From: Chitinophagales bacterium
GTDB lineage: Bacteria; Bacteroidota; Bacteroidia; Chitinophagales; LD1
NCBI GenBank assembly: GCA_026129525.1
Contig: JAHCHW010000002.1
Coordinates: forward strand, 186,001 to 250,000
DNA: 64,000 bases
Reading direction: 5' to 3'
Below, piece by piece: positions 44,101-52,935 of the stretch. The stretch's first letter is position 1. Each line of letters begins with the position of its first letter. The translations under genes and the position numbers were made by a program. Under the pieces are notes generated by a model. That model was not told the DNA's origin. It saw only the letters and a program-made list of their open reading frames with translations, and ran no database searches.

Positions 44101-44793
44101 CGTAAGTGGGGAAAGCAAAGTAATAGTGAGGTTGACCGGATTGTTTACGTTATCATAAGTGCCCACCGCAATTATATCATCAATACCAAACGATACGTTG
44201 CTTGTTCCCCCGCCACCGGGATTCACCCACCTAAAACCGATAATCAAATCTTTTACGTTGTTGAAAGCAGGGTCTTGTATTATCTCATACTTCCACTTCG
44301 ATTGGTTGTTGTAAAACTGCTGTCCGGTTTTAATCCACGGTCCTCCACCGGCACGGTAATACACTTCGCCATAAGCATTGGGGTTGCCTTCGCAAATCCA
44401 GAAGAAAGTGAAAATTACATTCGTCATTCCGAGCGTGCAGAAAGAGCGATTGAGAAATGTAAAACGGTCAGAAGCGTTATTCGTATTCCAGTTGGCGTTG
44501 GTGGCAACTGAAGTAGCATCGGTAATATGCAGGTATTTTGAAAAGGGTGCTCCGTTAATGTTTCCGCTCACAATGCTATCCTGCGGAGGAGTATCCGGAT
44601 AAACCGATTGCCCGCTGTATGAATTATTGATGACCCACTGATTGCTGCCGCTGTTGCTGCCCACACCGCCTGTGGTAAAATTCATGATGTTGGTGCCGGT
44701 TTCAAAGGTTTCGGTGAGTAGCAAAATCTGCTGCTGTGCCGAAGCCGACAGGAGCAAAAGAATACTGCTGAAAAGTGTAAGTAGTTTCTTCAC
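41155..44793 (-). CDS. Large secreted adhesin-like protein with type B T9SS (gliding-motility CHU_C) tail
   Basis: About 1212 residues. GTG at 44793 gives KKLLTLFSSILLLLSASAQ, a clean signal peptide; another GTG lies two codons upstream. The N-terminal part resembles a MAM/jelly-roll region. There are then repeated Ig/PKD-like domains (VCLGDTVTYNVGYLKETYYNW, VNAGADQIACEKADVTL, VYAGPDTIVCKGVNYVM, LYAGEDTVVCPDATFTI). The C-terminus is the CHU_C type B sorting domain: VPQAFTPNGDGVNDYF, IRIYNRWGELVYNSRD and GTFVYYLTAKDIAGKSF. Such cargo is exported by type IX secretion and usually needs a SprF-like partner, and one is encoded two genes upstream at 46909. Ligand unknown. A run of nine T follows the stop on the minus strand (41147-41139). 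Confidence 0.9.
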   Translation of the reverse strand: MKKLLTLFSSILLLLSASAQQQILLLTETFETGTNIMNFTTGGVGSNSGSNQWVINNSYSGQSVYPDTPPQDSIVSGNINGAPFSKYLHITDATSVATNANWNTNNASDRFTFLNRSFCTLGMTNVIFTFFWICEGNPNAYGEVYYRAGGGPWIKTGQQFYNNQSKWKYEIIQDPAFNNVKDLIIGFRWVNPGGGGTSNVSFGIDDIIAVGTYDNVNNPVNLTITLLSPLTVCQDGFLTIGYKLSAPLCDGTYRIQLSNAVGSFANPIDGGVFNINAPDTVGFIGFQVPDNVQGNCFRIRINRISPQPLIIGDTSICFSIIDCPESIVTNSAPVMTDIDTACILSVIDVKFNSFGVFNIGNIYRAELSDSNGSFATPTLLGTLPTNEAFPAMPGNVSGLIPQSVPPGCGYYIRVRSTSPAVVGTVIGPFCLTQCDELTNNHTDVHFCVASGPYPQCSTIVIQPNYWNNIASYDTCNKWTIELRDMMSFGLVNSGGLGVYKDSIGGNFTLCVPSTADSLPVPAGTYYMRIVSNCSNLAWNQTGSVIRITIGAPQVNPPSIITIDTVYCNLGIVALYVSPFLHPPSDYEWASSGLNNGNAFIWPYNPLLVDFTGAQLNDYIFYVREKNFGCYGPYSASKKITIIGIPDVFISGPTQVCLGDTVTYNVGYLKETYYNWDAPEGVTILDEANSQTTVIFDSIGTFTLTNFSLNDCGGDSGSYTVKVVSPYTVNAGADQIACEKADVTLTVTSNPIEKVFTSMDTATQGRQGGMFNIIAHADVVIDSFAVKFLPTTQLPNVEIYGKPGSYKSFEQSQFSWNQIGGYFGITPAGAGQMTIIPYPVNQSINAGDTFAFYLTTQNIPAVNMAYGPGTGIQTGVVYKSDGIIDFVQGSANNYPFGAFIGPRILNVRVYYTTKAGLHYLWNTGDTTTTIQVSPTQTTTYSVIVYDTSGCQNRDTVLVTINPAPLVYAGPDTIVCKGVNYVMTATSTGNVYEWQPEVGLSAYNVLTPTFNHQDSVEYVLAVTDNNGCRNADTVLLRVKGPDLYAGEDTVVCPDATFTIQVTGSEGNINWTPATGLSSATSFAPVFSHNESVEYLVSLTDTFGCVAYDTLRITVDVCESYIKVPQAFTPNGDGVNDYFTLFEKNIAEYEIRIYNRWGELVYNSRDLGELNNMSKGWDGTYKGQLQNTGTFVYYLTAKDIAGKSFEKKGNLTLIR

Positions 44794-44805
44794 GTGCACA
44801 GTTTG

Positions 44806-46869
44806 TTAGTCTTCGTAAATAAGTTTTCCGTCCAGTTCGCCAATTACTTTAAACTCAGTTCTACGGTTTAGTTGGTGGCAGTCGCAATCGCCACTTTGGT
44901 CGTTGGGGCAATCGCTGTATTTCGAGCAATCGTCTAATGTTTTCGTTTCGCCATACCCCTTTGCTATAATTCTGTTTGCAGGAATTTTTCGCTCGTTAAT
45001 CAGGTAGTTTACGCAACTCTCCGCCCGTTTTTGCGACAGGTTAAGATTGTAAGCATCAGAGCCGCGGGTATCGGTATGCGAACTCAATTCGATAATGATT
45101 AACGGATTCTCCACTAAGATTTGATAAAGTGTATCGAGCGTTGCTTTCGACTCTGGGCGCAAATCCCATTTGTCGAAATCGTAGTAAATGTTGTTTAGGC
45201 GGTAGGCTTTGTCCTTCACTAATTTTTTCAGATACAAATCCACCACCAGCGTATCGCTTTTGGTAATGCCCTGCGTGCTGAAACTTTGCGAAGCGGTAAA
45301 GTAACCTTCTTTCAGTCCCGTAACTTTATACAGTTTCTCGGTTTTTAAATTAAAGAAGTAAGGAGTTTCGCCCCGCGAAGTATCGGTGTTGATGGTTACA
45401 TCGCCTTCGGTAAGGTTGCTGCTGCGAAGCGAAAGATTAACAGCCGCTCCCGTAATAGTTTGTTTGGTTTCATCGTCAAACACTCTGCCTTTTACCGCCA
45501 CAAAAATTCTGCGGTCGTATTTGTAGCTGAAAATATCGTAGCAACAGGTTTTACCGCGCACCGAAAAAATTCCCGGGCGGTTCGAAACAAAGTAACCCTC
45601 TTCATCGGTTTTGCCGAGACGGTAGTAGTTGTCATCGCAAGAAGAATTGAAAGGCGCGCCCATGTTTTCGGCAGTGGCTGAAAATTTTCCCGAAGCATCA
45701 CCTTGTATCTTGTAAATATCGGTACCGCCCATGCTAATCCATCCGTTCGAACTGAAATAAAGTGTGCCGGTTTTAGAATCGTAATAAGGCGTTACCTCAT
45801 CGCGGTCGGTGTTTACTTTATTGCCGCAGTTGCGTGGGGCAAGGTATTCGCCCTTTTTAATGATGCTGTACCAAATGTCATTTCCGCCTCGTCCGCCTTC
45901 GCGGTTCGAAACAAAATACAACACTTCGGTACCGTTGGGTGTTTTGCCATACCATGGTTGTGTGTTGGTAGAGCCTTTGGCGTTGATGAGTTCATTGAGT
46001 TTAGTGCCCGCCTGCCACTCGCCTTCTTTGCGCTCGCTCACATAAATTTCGCAGGTAGGGTGCAGCAAACCATCGCAAATGGTGTAATACATTTTTAAGC
46101 CGTCATCGGTAAACGATGGGTTCGAAATGTGCTTGCCTTCCTGACTCAGTTTGGTAAACTGCTCTGCTTTCGAATATGTATCACCGCTTATTTGGCTGTA
46201 ATACAATTTCATCAGCACATCTTCTTTCTTTTCGTTGCTGCGGTCGGCAGCAATGGTAATTACCGTATCGGAATGTATAGAAGCAAAAAAAAGCGAATCG
46301 CCATCGAGCGCGGGAGCCAAATCGCCATAGTTGGAGTTTATCTCTTTGCCTAAGTGTGTAACTTTTACAAAAGGGTCGGGCTGTGCTTCGCGTTGGGCAA
46401 AGTTGCAACCGTCCATTTCGGTGCGCGCCCATTTTTTCATTTTCGCTCCATCGGCATCTTTATACAATTTGCGAAAGCGCTCGAACATGCTGAACGCTTC
46501 GGGATAGTTGCCGTTCATTTTAGTGGCATTGGCAGCGTAATACAAAGCAGTAATGTTGTTCACCGAATCGGCTTCGTATGCACGTTTAAAGTACGAAGCG
46601 GCATTTTCGTAATCGCGGGCAATAAAGTACGATTGCGCCAAATTGAACAGCACCGATTTTTCGGCTGGGTCGTTCTCCAGAATTTTCAAATACAAATCGG
46701 TAGCCGAAAAAATACTGCCTTCCTTAAAAGCGCTTTCGGCAGCTTTCATGTATCGCTTCTTGTTGAATTTTTCATCAGCAGCATTGGAAAGCCAAACACC
46801 CGATAACAAATACAGCAACACCGTTCCTAAACGCAATCCGGTAACCATAAGCGGCAAACTCTTTTTCAT
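44806..46869 (-). CDS. PorE-like TPR/PD40/OmpA protein of the PorP-cargo module
   Basis: About 687 residues. The ATG at 46869 gives a signal-peptide-like N-terminus (LRLGTVLLYLLSGVWLSNA); further ATG and TTG codons upstream only add polar residues. It has TPR repeats (about 35-130: AEKSVLFNLAQSYFIARDYENAASYFKRA), PD40-type propeller repeats (about 165-430), a carboxypeptidase-regulatory-like domain (about 435-545) and an OmpA domain (SSHTDTRGSDAYNLNLSQKR, NRRTEFKV) with a cysteine-rich insertion (DCSKYSDCPNDQSGDCDC). It lies 12 nt upstream of the type B cargo gene and 39 nt downstream of the PorP-like gene. It probably ties that secretion unit to peptidoglycan. A paralogue is at 13633. Confidence 0.87.
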   Translation of the reverse strand: MKKSLPLMVTGLRLGTVLLYLLSGVWLSNAADEKFNKKRYMKAAESAFKEGSIFSATDLYLKILENDPAEKSVLFNLAQSYFIARDYENAASYFKRAYEADSVNNITALYYAANATKMNGNYPEAFSMFERFRKLYKDADGAKMKKWARTEMDGCNFAQREAQPDPFVKVTHLGKEINSNYGDLAPALDGDSLFFASIHSDTVITIAADRSNEKKEDVLMKLYYSQISGDTYSKAEQFTKLSQEGKHISNPSFTDDGLKMYYTICDGLLHPTCEIYVSERKEGEWQAGTKLNELINAKGSTNTQPWYGKTPNGTEVLYFVSNREGGRGGNDIWYSIIKKGEYLAPRNCGNKVNTDRDEVTPYYDSKTGTLYFSSNGWISMGGTDIYKIQGDASGKFSATAENMGAPFNSSCDDNYYRLGKTDEEGYFVSNRPGIFSVRGKTCCYDIFSYKYDRRIFVAVKGRVFDDETKQTITGAAVNLSLRSSNLTEGDVTINTDTSRGETPYFFNLKTEKLYKVTGLKEGYFTASQSFSTQGITKSDTLVVDLYLKKLVKDKAYRLNNIYYDFDKWDLRPESKATLDTLYQILVENPLIIIELSSHTDTRGSDAYNLNLSQKRAESCVNYLINERKIPANRIIAKGYGETKTLDDCSKYSDCPNDQSGDCDCHQLNRRTEFKVIGELDGKLIYED

Positions 46870-46908
46870 TCTTCGATTTTCAGATTCTCTCATTTTTAAA
46901 TTCGGCAA

Positions 46909-47928
46909 TTACATCATGGGGCATGGAACCAAAATAGGATAGGCACCGCCTTTGTTTTTCAGGAAACCGGTATAAATCAGCGCAATCTCAAAGCCGCCTC
47001 TGCCATTGGTAGCAGGGCGAAGTGTGGATGCATTGATGTCGTAAGCAAACAGGGCTTTTACACGATAGTATTCCAAGCCAAGAGTTAAAATGGCGGCATC
47101 TTTCAGCCGATACCATCCGCCAATGCTTGCCACCAAAGGCGACTTGCCTGCGTTCATGTGATACTCGAAAGCTGTTCCGAAGTTTATTTCCTGTGCTTTG
47201 TTCTGATACTGGAAAATAAAGTTGGGTGTGATGTAGAAATTTTTCATCGCCTTAATACGGTAGCCGTGATGCACCGTGTAGCGCATGGCAAGTTTGGTGG
47301 CTTTGTCATTAAAGAACGATTCGCGCGGAGGCACTAAGTGGTACACACTCAGCCCGGTCATAATGCCCACCACATCGTTTATCATGGATTGATGAAGAAT
47401 ACCCGCCTGCATATCGAAGTAACCGATGTTGGGGCGCGCAATATTTTCTCCGTTGGAAATAGATAAATCGAAATCGCCATTGTTAAACTGCGAAGGGAAC
47501 GCCAACTGCTGGTACTTTAAACTCTTTTGCGTGTACCCCAACTGAATGCCCAAGCCGATGAAATGTTTGGCGCCTTTATCTAAACTTTTATGAAACGCTG
47601 CCGATACCATACCGCTGTTCATGGTCAGTTTGCCATCACCGCTGCGGTCGCCTACAAACATGCCGCCTACGCCAAACACATCGTTCTTCAGTTTTGTTTG
47701 CAGTAACTTAATATCGAACGAAGCGGAGTAGGTGTTGAAAGCCGTTGAAATACTGCGCCATTGGTTGCGGTAAATGCCCGCTACGCGATAAGTGCCTTCG
47801 TTTACCCCTGTTAAGGCAGGGTTAAGGTTAAGCGGACTGGCATAAAACATACTGAAGTGAATATCCTGTGCCAAGGCAACCTGATATCCGAAAACTGCCA
47901 GCAGAAGAAGACGTAGATGTATTTTCAT
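46909..47928 (-). CDS. PorP/SprF-family type IX secretion outer-membrane protein
   Basis: The 339-residue barrel has a signal peptide (LRLLLLAVFGYQVALAQ), followed by the family signature DIHFSMFYASPLNLNPALTGV (22-42), YRVAGIYRNQWRS, NDVFGVGGMFVGDRSGDGKL and FGTAFEYHMNAGKSPLVASIGGWYRL. It is the first gene of a minus-strand run with the PorE-like and type B cargo genes. SprF-like proteins are needed for secretion or anchoring of adjacent type B cargo, so the three are best read as one unit. Several SprF paralogues per genome are normal. Confidence 0.92.
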   Translation of the reverse strand: MKIHLRLLLLAVFGYQVALAQDIHFSMFYASPLNLNPALTGVNEGTYRVAGIYRNQWRSISTAFNTYSASFDIKLLQTKLKNDVFGVGGMFVGDRSGDGKLTMNSGMVSAAFHKSLDKGAKHFIGLGIQLGYTQKSLKYQQLAFPSQFNNGDFDLSISNGENIARPNIGYFDMQAGILHQSMINDVVGIMTGLSVYHLVPPRESFFNDKATKLAMRYTVHHGYRIKAMKNFYITPNFIFQYQNKAQEINFGTAFEYHMNAGKSPLVASIGGWYRLKDAAILTLGLEYYRVKALFAYDINASTLRPATNGRGGFEIALIYTGFLKNKGGAYPILVPCPMM

Positions 47929-48060
47929 TCAGGTGGTTTAGTGATGGAATAAAAATAGGAAATTAAAATCGTGAACATTAAAATGCTGTTGATGAAATCC
48001 ACATACCTGTAGAAGCAGTGGGTTACCCTCAATTCTCCTCGTTGCTTTACCCGCCTTTTC

Positions 48061-48068
48061 TATTTTTG
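48061..48068 (+). promoter_or_regulatory. Promoter: TATTTTTG upstream of pdhB
   Basis: Exact TAnnTTTG match, 19 nt before the pdhB ATG. A TTG at 48042-48044 lies 16 nt upstream, near the -33 position. Confidence 0.5.
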
Positions 48069-48087
48069 GCAACCGAAAAACTTAAGC

Positions 48088-49068
48088 ATGAGAAAAATCC
48101 GATTCCGTGAAGCCCTCCGCGAAGCCATGAGCGAAGAAATGCGTAGAGATGAAGCCGTGTTTTTAATGGGCGAAGAAGTAGCGGAGTATGACGGAGCCTA
48201 TAAAGTAAGCCAGGGGATGCTTGCAGAATTTGGCGCACGAAGAGTAATTGATACCCCTATTTCCGAACTCGGCTTTGCCGGCATTGCCGTAGGTGCAGCC
48301 ATGAATGGTGCCCGCCCTATTGTTGAGTTTATGACTTGGAATTTTGCCATTCTCGCATTCGACCAAATAATGAACGGCTCCGCCAAAATGCTGGCAATGA
48401 GTGCAGGCGAGTTTGGTAATCCGATTGTGTTTCGGGGGCCGCAGGGTAGTGCAGGGCAGTTAGGTGCACAACATTCACAAATGCTCACAAACATGCTGGC
48501 TTCTGTTCCCGGCTTAAAAGTTATTTCGCCTTCTAATCCTTACGATGCCAAAGGGCTTTTAAAAAGTGCCATCCGCGATAACGACCCCGTTATTTTTATG
48601 GAAAGCGAAGTAATGTATTCCGATATGGGCGAAGTACCTGAAGAGGAATATCTTATTCCTATTGGTAAAGCCGATGTAAAGCGCAAAGGCACCGATGTTA
48701 CACTCATTTCTTATAACAAGATGATGAAAGTAGCACTGAATGCAGCGGAGGAACTCAGCAAAGATGGAATTGATGTGGAAGTAATTGACTTGCGGACTAT
48801 CCGGCCATTAGATATAGAAACATTGCTTTCTTCGGTAAAGAAAACTAACCGCGCAGTAGTGCTTGATGAAAGCTGGCCTTTTACTTCCATAGCTTCCGAA
48901 GTAAGTTTTCAACTACAGCGTTATGCTTTCGATTATTTAGATGCGCCTGTTGTGCGTGTTTGCGGGGCAGACTCTTCCATGCACTACGCTCCCAATTTAG
49001 TAGAGGCATATCTTCCATCGGTTAACAAAGTAGTGCAGGCGGTTAAGGCAGTGTGCTACAAGTCCTGA
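48088..49068 (+). CDS. pdhB: Pyruvate dehydrogenase E1 component, beta subunit
   Basis: The beta subunit of the alpha2beta2 E1 enzyme (thiamine pyrophosphate dependent) decarboxylates pyruvate and feeds acetyl groups to E2. The 326 residues show REALREAMSEEMRRDEAVFLMGEEVAEYDGAYKVS at the start, DTPISELGFAGIAVGAAMNG, FRGPQGSAGQLGAQHSQ, and the C-terminal VLDESWPFTSIASEVSF and CGADSSMHYAPNLVEAYLP, typical of PdhB rather than a branched-chain homologue. It stands alone: no alpha subunit, E2 or E3 is adjacent, as in many Bacteroidota. Confidence 0.92.
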   Translation: MRKIRFREALREAMSEEMRRDEAVFLMGEEVAEYDGAYKVSQGMLAEFGARRVIDTPISELGFAGIAVGAAMNGARPIVEFMTWNFAILAFDQIMNGSAKMLAMSAGEFGNPIVFRGPQGSAGQLGAQHSQMLTNMLASVPGLKVISPSNPYDAKGLLKSAIRDNDPVIFMESEVMYSDMGEVPEEEYLIPIGKADVKRKGTDVTLISYNKMMKVALNAAEELSKDGIDVEVIDLRTIRPLDIETLLSSVKKTNRAVVLDESWPFTSIASEVSFQLQRYAFDYLDAPVVRVCGADSSMHYAPNLVEAYLPSVNKVVQAVKAVCYKS

Positions 49069-49075
49069 TTAAAAT

Positions 49076-49498
49076 TTACTGACCGCTGAAAGCCGAAGCA
49101 TAGGCTTTCATTTTCTGAATCATAGCCGTTAACCCGTTACTGCGTTGCGATGATAAATGTGCGCGCAAATGGATTTTGTCTATAAAAGATAACTGAGCAT
49201 CTACAATATCTTTTGCGGATTGACCTGAAAGCACGCGCACTAACAACGCAACTATTCCTTTGGTAATAGCAGTGTTGGAATCGGCTTCGTAGAAGATTCT
49301 TCCGTCCTTTTCGTACGCATGTAGCCACACTTTGCTTTGGCATCCCTTCACCAAAAAATCATCGGTCATGTACTGGGCATCAAGGGCAGGCAGCTTTTTG
49401 CCGATGTCTATAATGTATTCATATCGGTCCATTGGGTCATCGAACAAGCCAAACTCTTCAACAATCTCTTTTTCTGTTTGGGCAATCGTATTTTGCAT
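49076..49498 (-). CDS. sufE: Cysteine desulfuration protein SufE
   Basis: SufE accepts persulfide sulfur from the SufS cysteine desulfurase and passes it to the SufBCD scaffold for Fe-S cluster assembly. The 140 residues contain DPMDRYEYIIDIGKKLPALD and the active cysteine in FLVKGCQSKVWL (Cys53), then SNTAITKGIVALLVRVLSGQSAKDI. Length is normal. It is convergent with pdhB, 7 nt apart, and no SufS or SufBCD gene is in the window. Confidence 0.95.
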   Translation of the reverse strand: MQNTIAQTEKEIVEEFGLFDDPMDRYEYIIDIGKKLPALDAQYMTDDFLVKGCQSKVWLHAYEKDGRIFYEADSNTAITKGIVALLVRVLSGQSAKDIVDAQLSFIDKIHLRAHLSSQRSNGLTAMIQKMKAYASAFSGQ

Positions 49499-49577
49499 CC
49501 GACAAGATTAGTAAAAGGAAAATTCATGTACGCTTGCGTTGCCTGTTTTAGGTGAATTGTTCAATGTCCAATTTTTT

Positions 49578-49589
49578 GCAGCATGCTGC
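49578..49589. repeat. Perfect 12-nt palindrome GCAGCATGCTGC
   Basis: It stands in the 153-nt gap between sufE and menE (49499-49651), which otherwise shows no gene. It is preceded by TTTTTT on the plus strand. It may be a binding site or chance. Confidence 0.35.
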
Positions 49590-49651
49590 CATAAAGTTTC
49601 AAAGCCTCAATAAGTCATTATGATATGGAGTGATTTAGCGCGGTATTATTT

Positions 49652-50728
49652 TTAAGTTTGAAACCTTTGCATTGTCTCCTTTCGTTTCACTTTCCCGTTA
49701 TCTGCCCTTTCAAATTTGGCAGTATTAAGTATAGTGCGTGGCACTTCGTATTTGCCCAGTACGCTGAAACAGTTTTGCAGAGATGTTTTTTCATCATTGT
49801 CCAGTGTTTCTTTTTCCACCACCAGTGCAACACGCTCACCAGTTTTTTCATCGGGTATTCCTACAATAAAAAATGGGGCATCAATAAAAGGCAATAGTTT
49901 TTGCTCAACCTGTTCGGGAATAACTTTAATGCCGCCTGTGTTGATGATGTTGTCAATTCGCCCTAGCCAGTTAAAAGCGGTGGGAGAAAGTATCTCAACC
50001 ACATCGTTCGTAACAAGGTTGTGTACACCAAAAGCAGGAGCATTTATCGTTAAGCAGTTTCGTTCATCGGTTGAAACCGTAATACCTTTTAATGTATGGT
50101 AATGTTCATTGGGGTTAGTTCCGCTTATCTTCTTTAATGCAATGTGGCTGATGGTTTCCGTCATGCCGAAGGTGGAGTAGATATTGTTTTCTGCCCGCTG
50201 TAAATGTTGTAACAACTCTGCGCTAATAGTTTCACCGCCAAGCAAAATGGTTTGTATGCAATTCATTTTGCGGAAAAGCTCAGCGTCATTTATTGCCGAT
50301 TTCAGTTGCATGGGTGTGAGAGCCGCAAAAACAACCGGATGCTTTTCTTCTAAAACACTAAATGGAGAACCCGAAGGCTTTGTGCAAAGCAAATCCATGC
50401 GATTTACTAAGCCGCGTACAAGCATCATCATTCCCCCAATTTTATGGGCGGGCAGGCACAGCCATGCGGTAACACAGGGCGGAAGTTGCAGTGTTTCGCA
50501 AGTAAGGCGGGCATGAGCCGCCATTACCTGTTTGGTATGTTGTATGGCTTTTGGCTTACCTGTTGAGCCGGACGTGTAAACCTCTATACTCGTTGTGTTG
50601 TTGTCATACCAATCAACAATAAACCTCCAAATCAGTTGCTCCCATTCTTCCTTTGCTGTTTGCAATTTATCGCCTGCCAATGCAGCCATTTCCTGTTCGG
50701 AAAGCGATGAAAACGGAATGATAAACAT
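49652..50728 (-). CDS. menE: o-Succinylbenzoate-CoA ligase (MenE-like)
   Basis: This adenylate-forming enzyme activates o-succinylbenzoate with CoA in menaquinone synthesis. The 358 residues (ATG at 50728; the in-frame TTG upstream is less likely) include the ATP motif VYTSGSTGKPKAIQHTK (52-68), IYSTFGMTETISHIAL, GRIDNIINTGGIKV and ERADNGKVKRKE at the C-terminal hinge. The short N-terminus is normal for Bacteroidota MenE. No other men gene is adjacent, but a MenI-like thioesterase lies at 56124. Assignment over other short AMP-forming ligases rests on length and context. Confidence 0.85.
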   Translation of the reverse strand: MFIIPFSSLSEQEMAALAGDKLQTAKEEWEQLIWRFIVDWYDNNTTSIEVYTSGSTGKPKAIQHTKQVMAAHARLTCETLQLPPCVTAWLCLPAHKIGGMMMLVRGLVNRMDLLCTKPSGSPFSVLEEKHPVVFAALTPMQLKSAINDAELFRKMNCIQTILLGGETISAELLQHLQRAENNIYSTFGMTETISHIALKKISGTNPNEHYHTLKGITVSTDERNCLTINAPAFGVHNLVTNDVVEILSPTAFNWLGRIDNIINTGGIKVIPEQVEQKLLPFIDAPFFIVGIPDEKTGERVALVVEKETLDNDEKTSLQNCFSVLGKYEVPRTILNTAKFERADNGKVKRKETMQRFQT

Positions 50729-50776
50729 GGTGTTCAAAGTAAGTCAATTTAAGTTTTTTGATTTGTGCCTATACTC

Positions 50777-52828
50777 ATGCGGTTAATCGCCCTTTTGTTT
50801 ATTGCCTTTTGGTTCAACAGTTGTAATTCGAAGACGAAAATGAAACATTCTTATACCAATCAACTAATCAACGAAACCAGCCCTTACCTGCTGCAACACG
50901 CGCATAATCCCGTAAACTGGATGGCATGGAATGACGAAGCATGGCAACAGGCAAAGCAGGATGATAAACTTGTAATTGTTTCAATCGGCTATTCTGCCTG
51001 CCACTGGTGCCATGTAATGGAGCATGAAAGTTTTGAGGATACTGTTGTGGCGCAGATAATGAATGATCACTTCATCAGCATAAAAGTGGACCGCGAAGAG
51101 CGCCCCGATGTGGATCAAATTTACATGGATGCCTGTCAGTTGATAAGTGGGCGTGGAGGTTGGCCGCTTAATGCCATTACACTACCCGATGGACGACCGT
51201 TGTATGCAGGCACTTACTTTCCGAAAGAAAACTGGAAACAGGTGCTGCTCTATTTTGTTGATTACTGGAAAAACAAACGCGAAGAAGCATTGGAGCGAGC
51301 CGCACAAATCACTAACGGCATTCGTACTATGGATACCATTGAACTAAAAACTGAAGCCACTGCTTTTACCGCATCCGACAGAGAAAATATTTTTCAACGT
51401 TTTAATGCTGTGTGGGATTATGAGAAAGGCGGCAGAAGCGGTGCTCCCAAATTTCCCATGCCGGTTAACCTGCAATACCTCTTGCAAAACCATTATTACA
51501 CCAATAACGAGAAACCTTTGCAAGCCGCGTTGGTTACGCTTAACAACATGATGAACGGGGGTGTTTACGACCAACTGGGTGGTGGCTTTGCACGGTACTC
51601 GGTTGATGCAGACTGGATAATTCCACATTTCGAAAAAATGTTGTACGACAACGCCCAACTGGTGTCAGTATATTCCTCCGCTTATCAGTTAACCAAAAAT
51701 GAACGTTACAAAGAAGTAGTGTTCGAAACGCTTGATTTTGTAGAGCGCGAACTAAGCGACCCGGCAGGCGGCTTTTATTCCGCCCTCGATGCCGACAGCG
51801 AAGGCGAAGAAGGAAAGTTTTATGTATGGCATTACGATGAACTGAAAAAGATACTGGGAAAGGAATTTGATGATTTCTGTAAGGTGTACGCTGTGAGTTA
51901 CAATGGAAATTTTGAAGGAGCAAATAATTTGGTGCGTAAGCCCGATGCAAAGCCCGATAACAACAATCTTACTGAATGGAAAACCAAATTGTTGAAAGAA
52001 CGCACCAAGCGCATACGCCCGGGTTTAGACAATAAAGTGCTTACCGCATGGAACGCCCTAATGCTGAAAGGTTATACTGATGCTTACCGCGCTTTTGGCG
52101 AGGAACGATTTCTTGCTCGCGCTTTACGATGTGCCGATTTTTTAACCGGCACCATGATAAATTCGGAAGGAGCAATACAGCGCAGCTATAAAAACGGCAA
52201 AACCACCATCAGCGGATTTTTAGATGATTACAGTTTTACCATCGAAGCGTTTATTGCACTTTATCAGATAACGTTTAATGAAACATGGCTGGCAAAAGCA
52301 CAGGAGTTAACCGACTACACCATTCAGCATTTTTACAACCTGAACACCGGCTTGTTTTATTACACCAACATTAACGATGCTCCGCTTATTGCCCGTAAAA
52401 CCGAAACATCCGACAATGTTATCCCTTCCTCTAACTCAAGTATGGCAAAAGCGCTTTATCAATTAGGATTACTCACCGGAAACAACACGTACACCGAAAA
52501 AGCAAAACGCGCGTTGTTGCTGTTGAAAGAAAATACTCTGCAACATCCGTCCTTTTACGCCAACTGGGCGCTGCTGGCAGACTGGTTTGCCGATGCCCCG
52601 GCAGAAGTAGTTATTGCCGGAGAAAATGCCCTTGCCCTCAACAAGGAATTCAGCACCTATTATCTGCCCGGTTCCATTGTATCGGGCGCAGTAAAATCAT
52701 CAAAGTTGCCTTTGCTGGAAGGAAGAATAAAAGAACGCGAAACGCTTATCTACGTGTGCTACAACAAAACTTGTCAACTGCCGGTTAAAACTGTTAGGGA
52801 AGCTGTTAAGCAAGTTAGAAAGCAATAA
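50777..52828 (+). CDS. DUF255/YyaL-type thioredoxin-like protein, with a possible lipoprotein signal
   Basis: About 683 residues. An N-terminal DUF255 thioredoxin-like domain includes [39 protein letters not shown] (Cys75 and Cys78) and [15 protein letters not shown] six-hairpin-like helical domain follows, with [29 protein letters not shown] and [13 protein letters not shown]. The ATG at 50777 gives a hydrophobic start ending in a possible lipobox FNSC (Cys16); an ATG at 50840 would give the usual cytosolic form. The family (human SPATA20, YyaL) has no proven activity. A terminator hairpin begins at the stop codon. Product location should be treated as open. Confidence 0.88.
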   Translation: MRLIALLFIAFWFNSCNSKTKMKHSYTNQLINETSPYLLQHAHNPVNWMAWNDEAWQQAKQDDKLVIVSIGYSACHWCHVMEHESFEDTVVAQIMNDHFISIKVDREERPDVDQIYMDACQLISGRGGWPLNAITLPDGRPLYAGTYFPKENWKQVLLYFVDYWKNKREEALERAAQITNGIRTMDTIELKTEATAFTASDRENIFQRFNAVWDYEKGGRSGAPKFPMPVNLQYLLQNHYYTNNEKPLQAALVTLNNMMNGGVYDQLGGGFARYSVDADWIIPHFEKMLYDNAQLVSVYSSAYQLTKNERYKEVVFETLDFVERELSDPAGGFYSALDADSEGEEGKFYVWHYDELKKILGKEFDDFCKVYAVSYNGNFEGANNLVRKPDAKPDNNNLTEWKTKLLKERTKRIRPGLDNKVLTAWNALMLKGYTDAYRAFGEERFLARALRCADFLTGTMINSEGAIQRSYKNGKTTISGFLDDYSFTIEAFIALYQITFNETWLAKAQELTDYTIQHFYNLNTGLFYYTNINDAPLIARKTETSDNVIPSSNSSMAKALYQLGLLTGNNTYTEKAKRALLLLKENTLQHPSFYANWALLADWFADAPAEVVIAGENALALNKEFSTYYLPGSIVSGAVKSSKLPLLEGRIKERETLIYVCYNKTCQLPVKTVREAVKQVRKQ

Positions 52829-52860
52829 TCCCTAACATAGAAAGGGATTAAAATCTTTTC
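52826..52860 (+). terminator. Rho-independent terminator overlapping the DUF255 stop codon
   Basis: TAATCCCT (52826-52833) and AGGGATTA (52843-52850) pair perfectly around a 9-nt loop, followed by AAATCTTTTC. The first stem base is in the TAA stop codon. The T-run is weak. Confidence 0.6.
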
Positions 52861-52935
52861 TAAGTTATAGCCGGAAGGTGTAAATAAGGACTTTGTAGGG
52901 GTAACATCTCGCGCCTTAACAGCGTATAATCAGCC

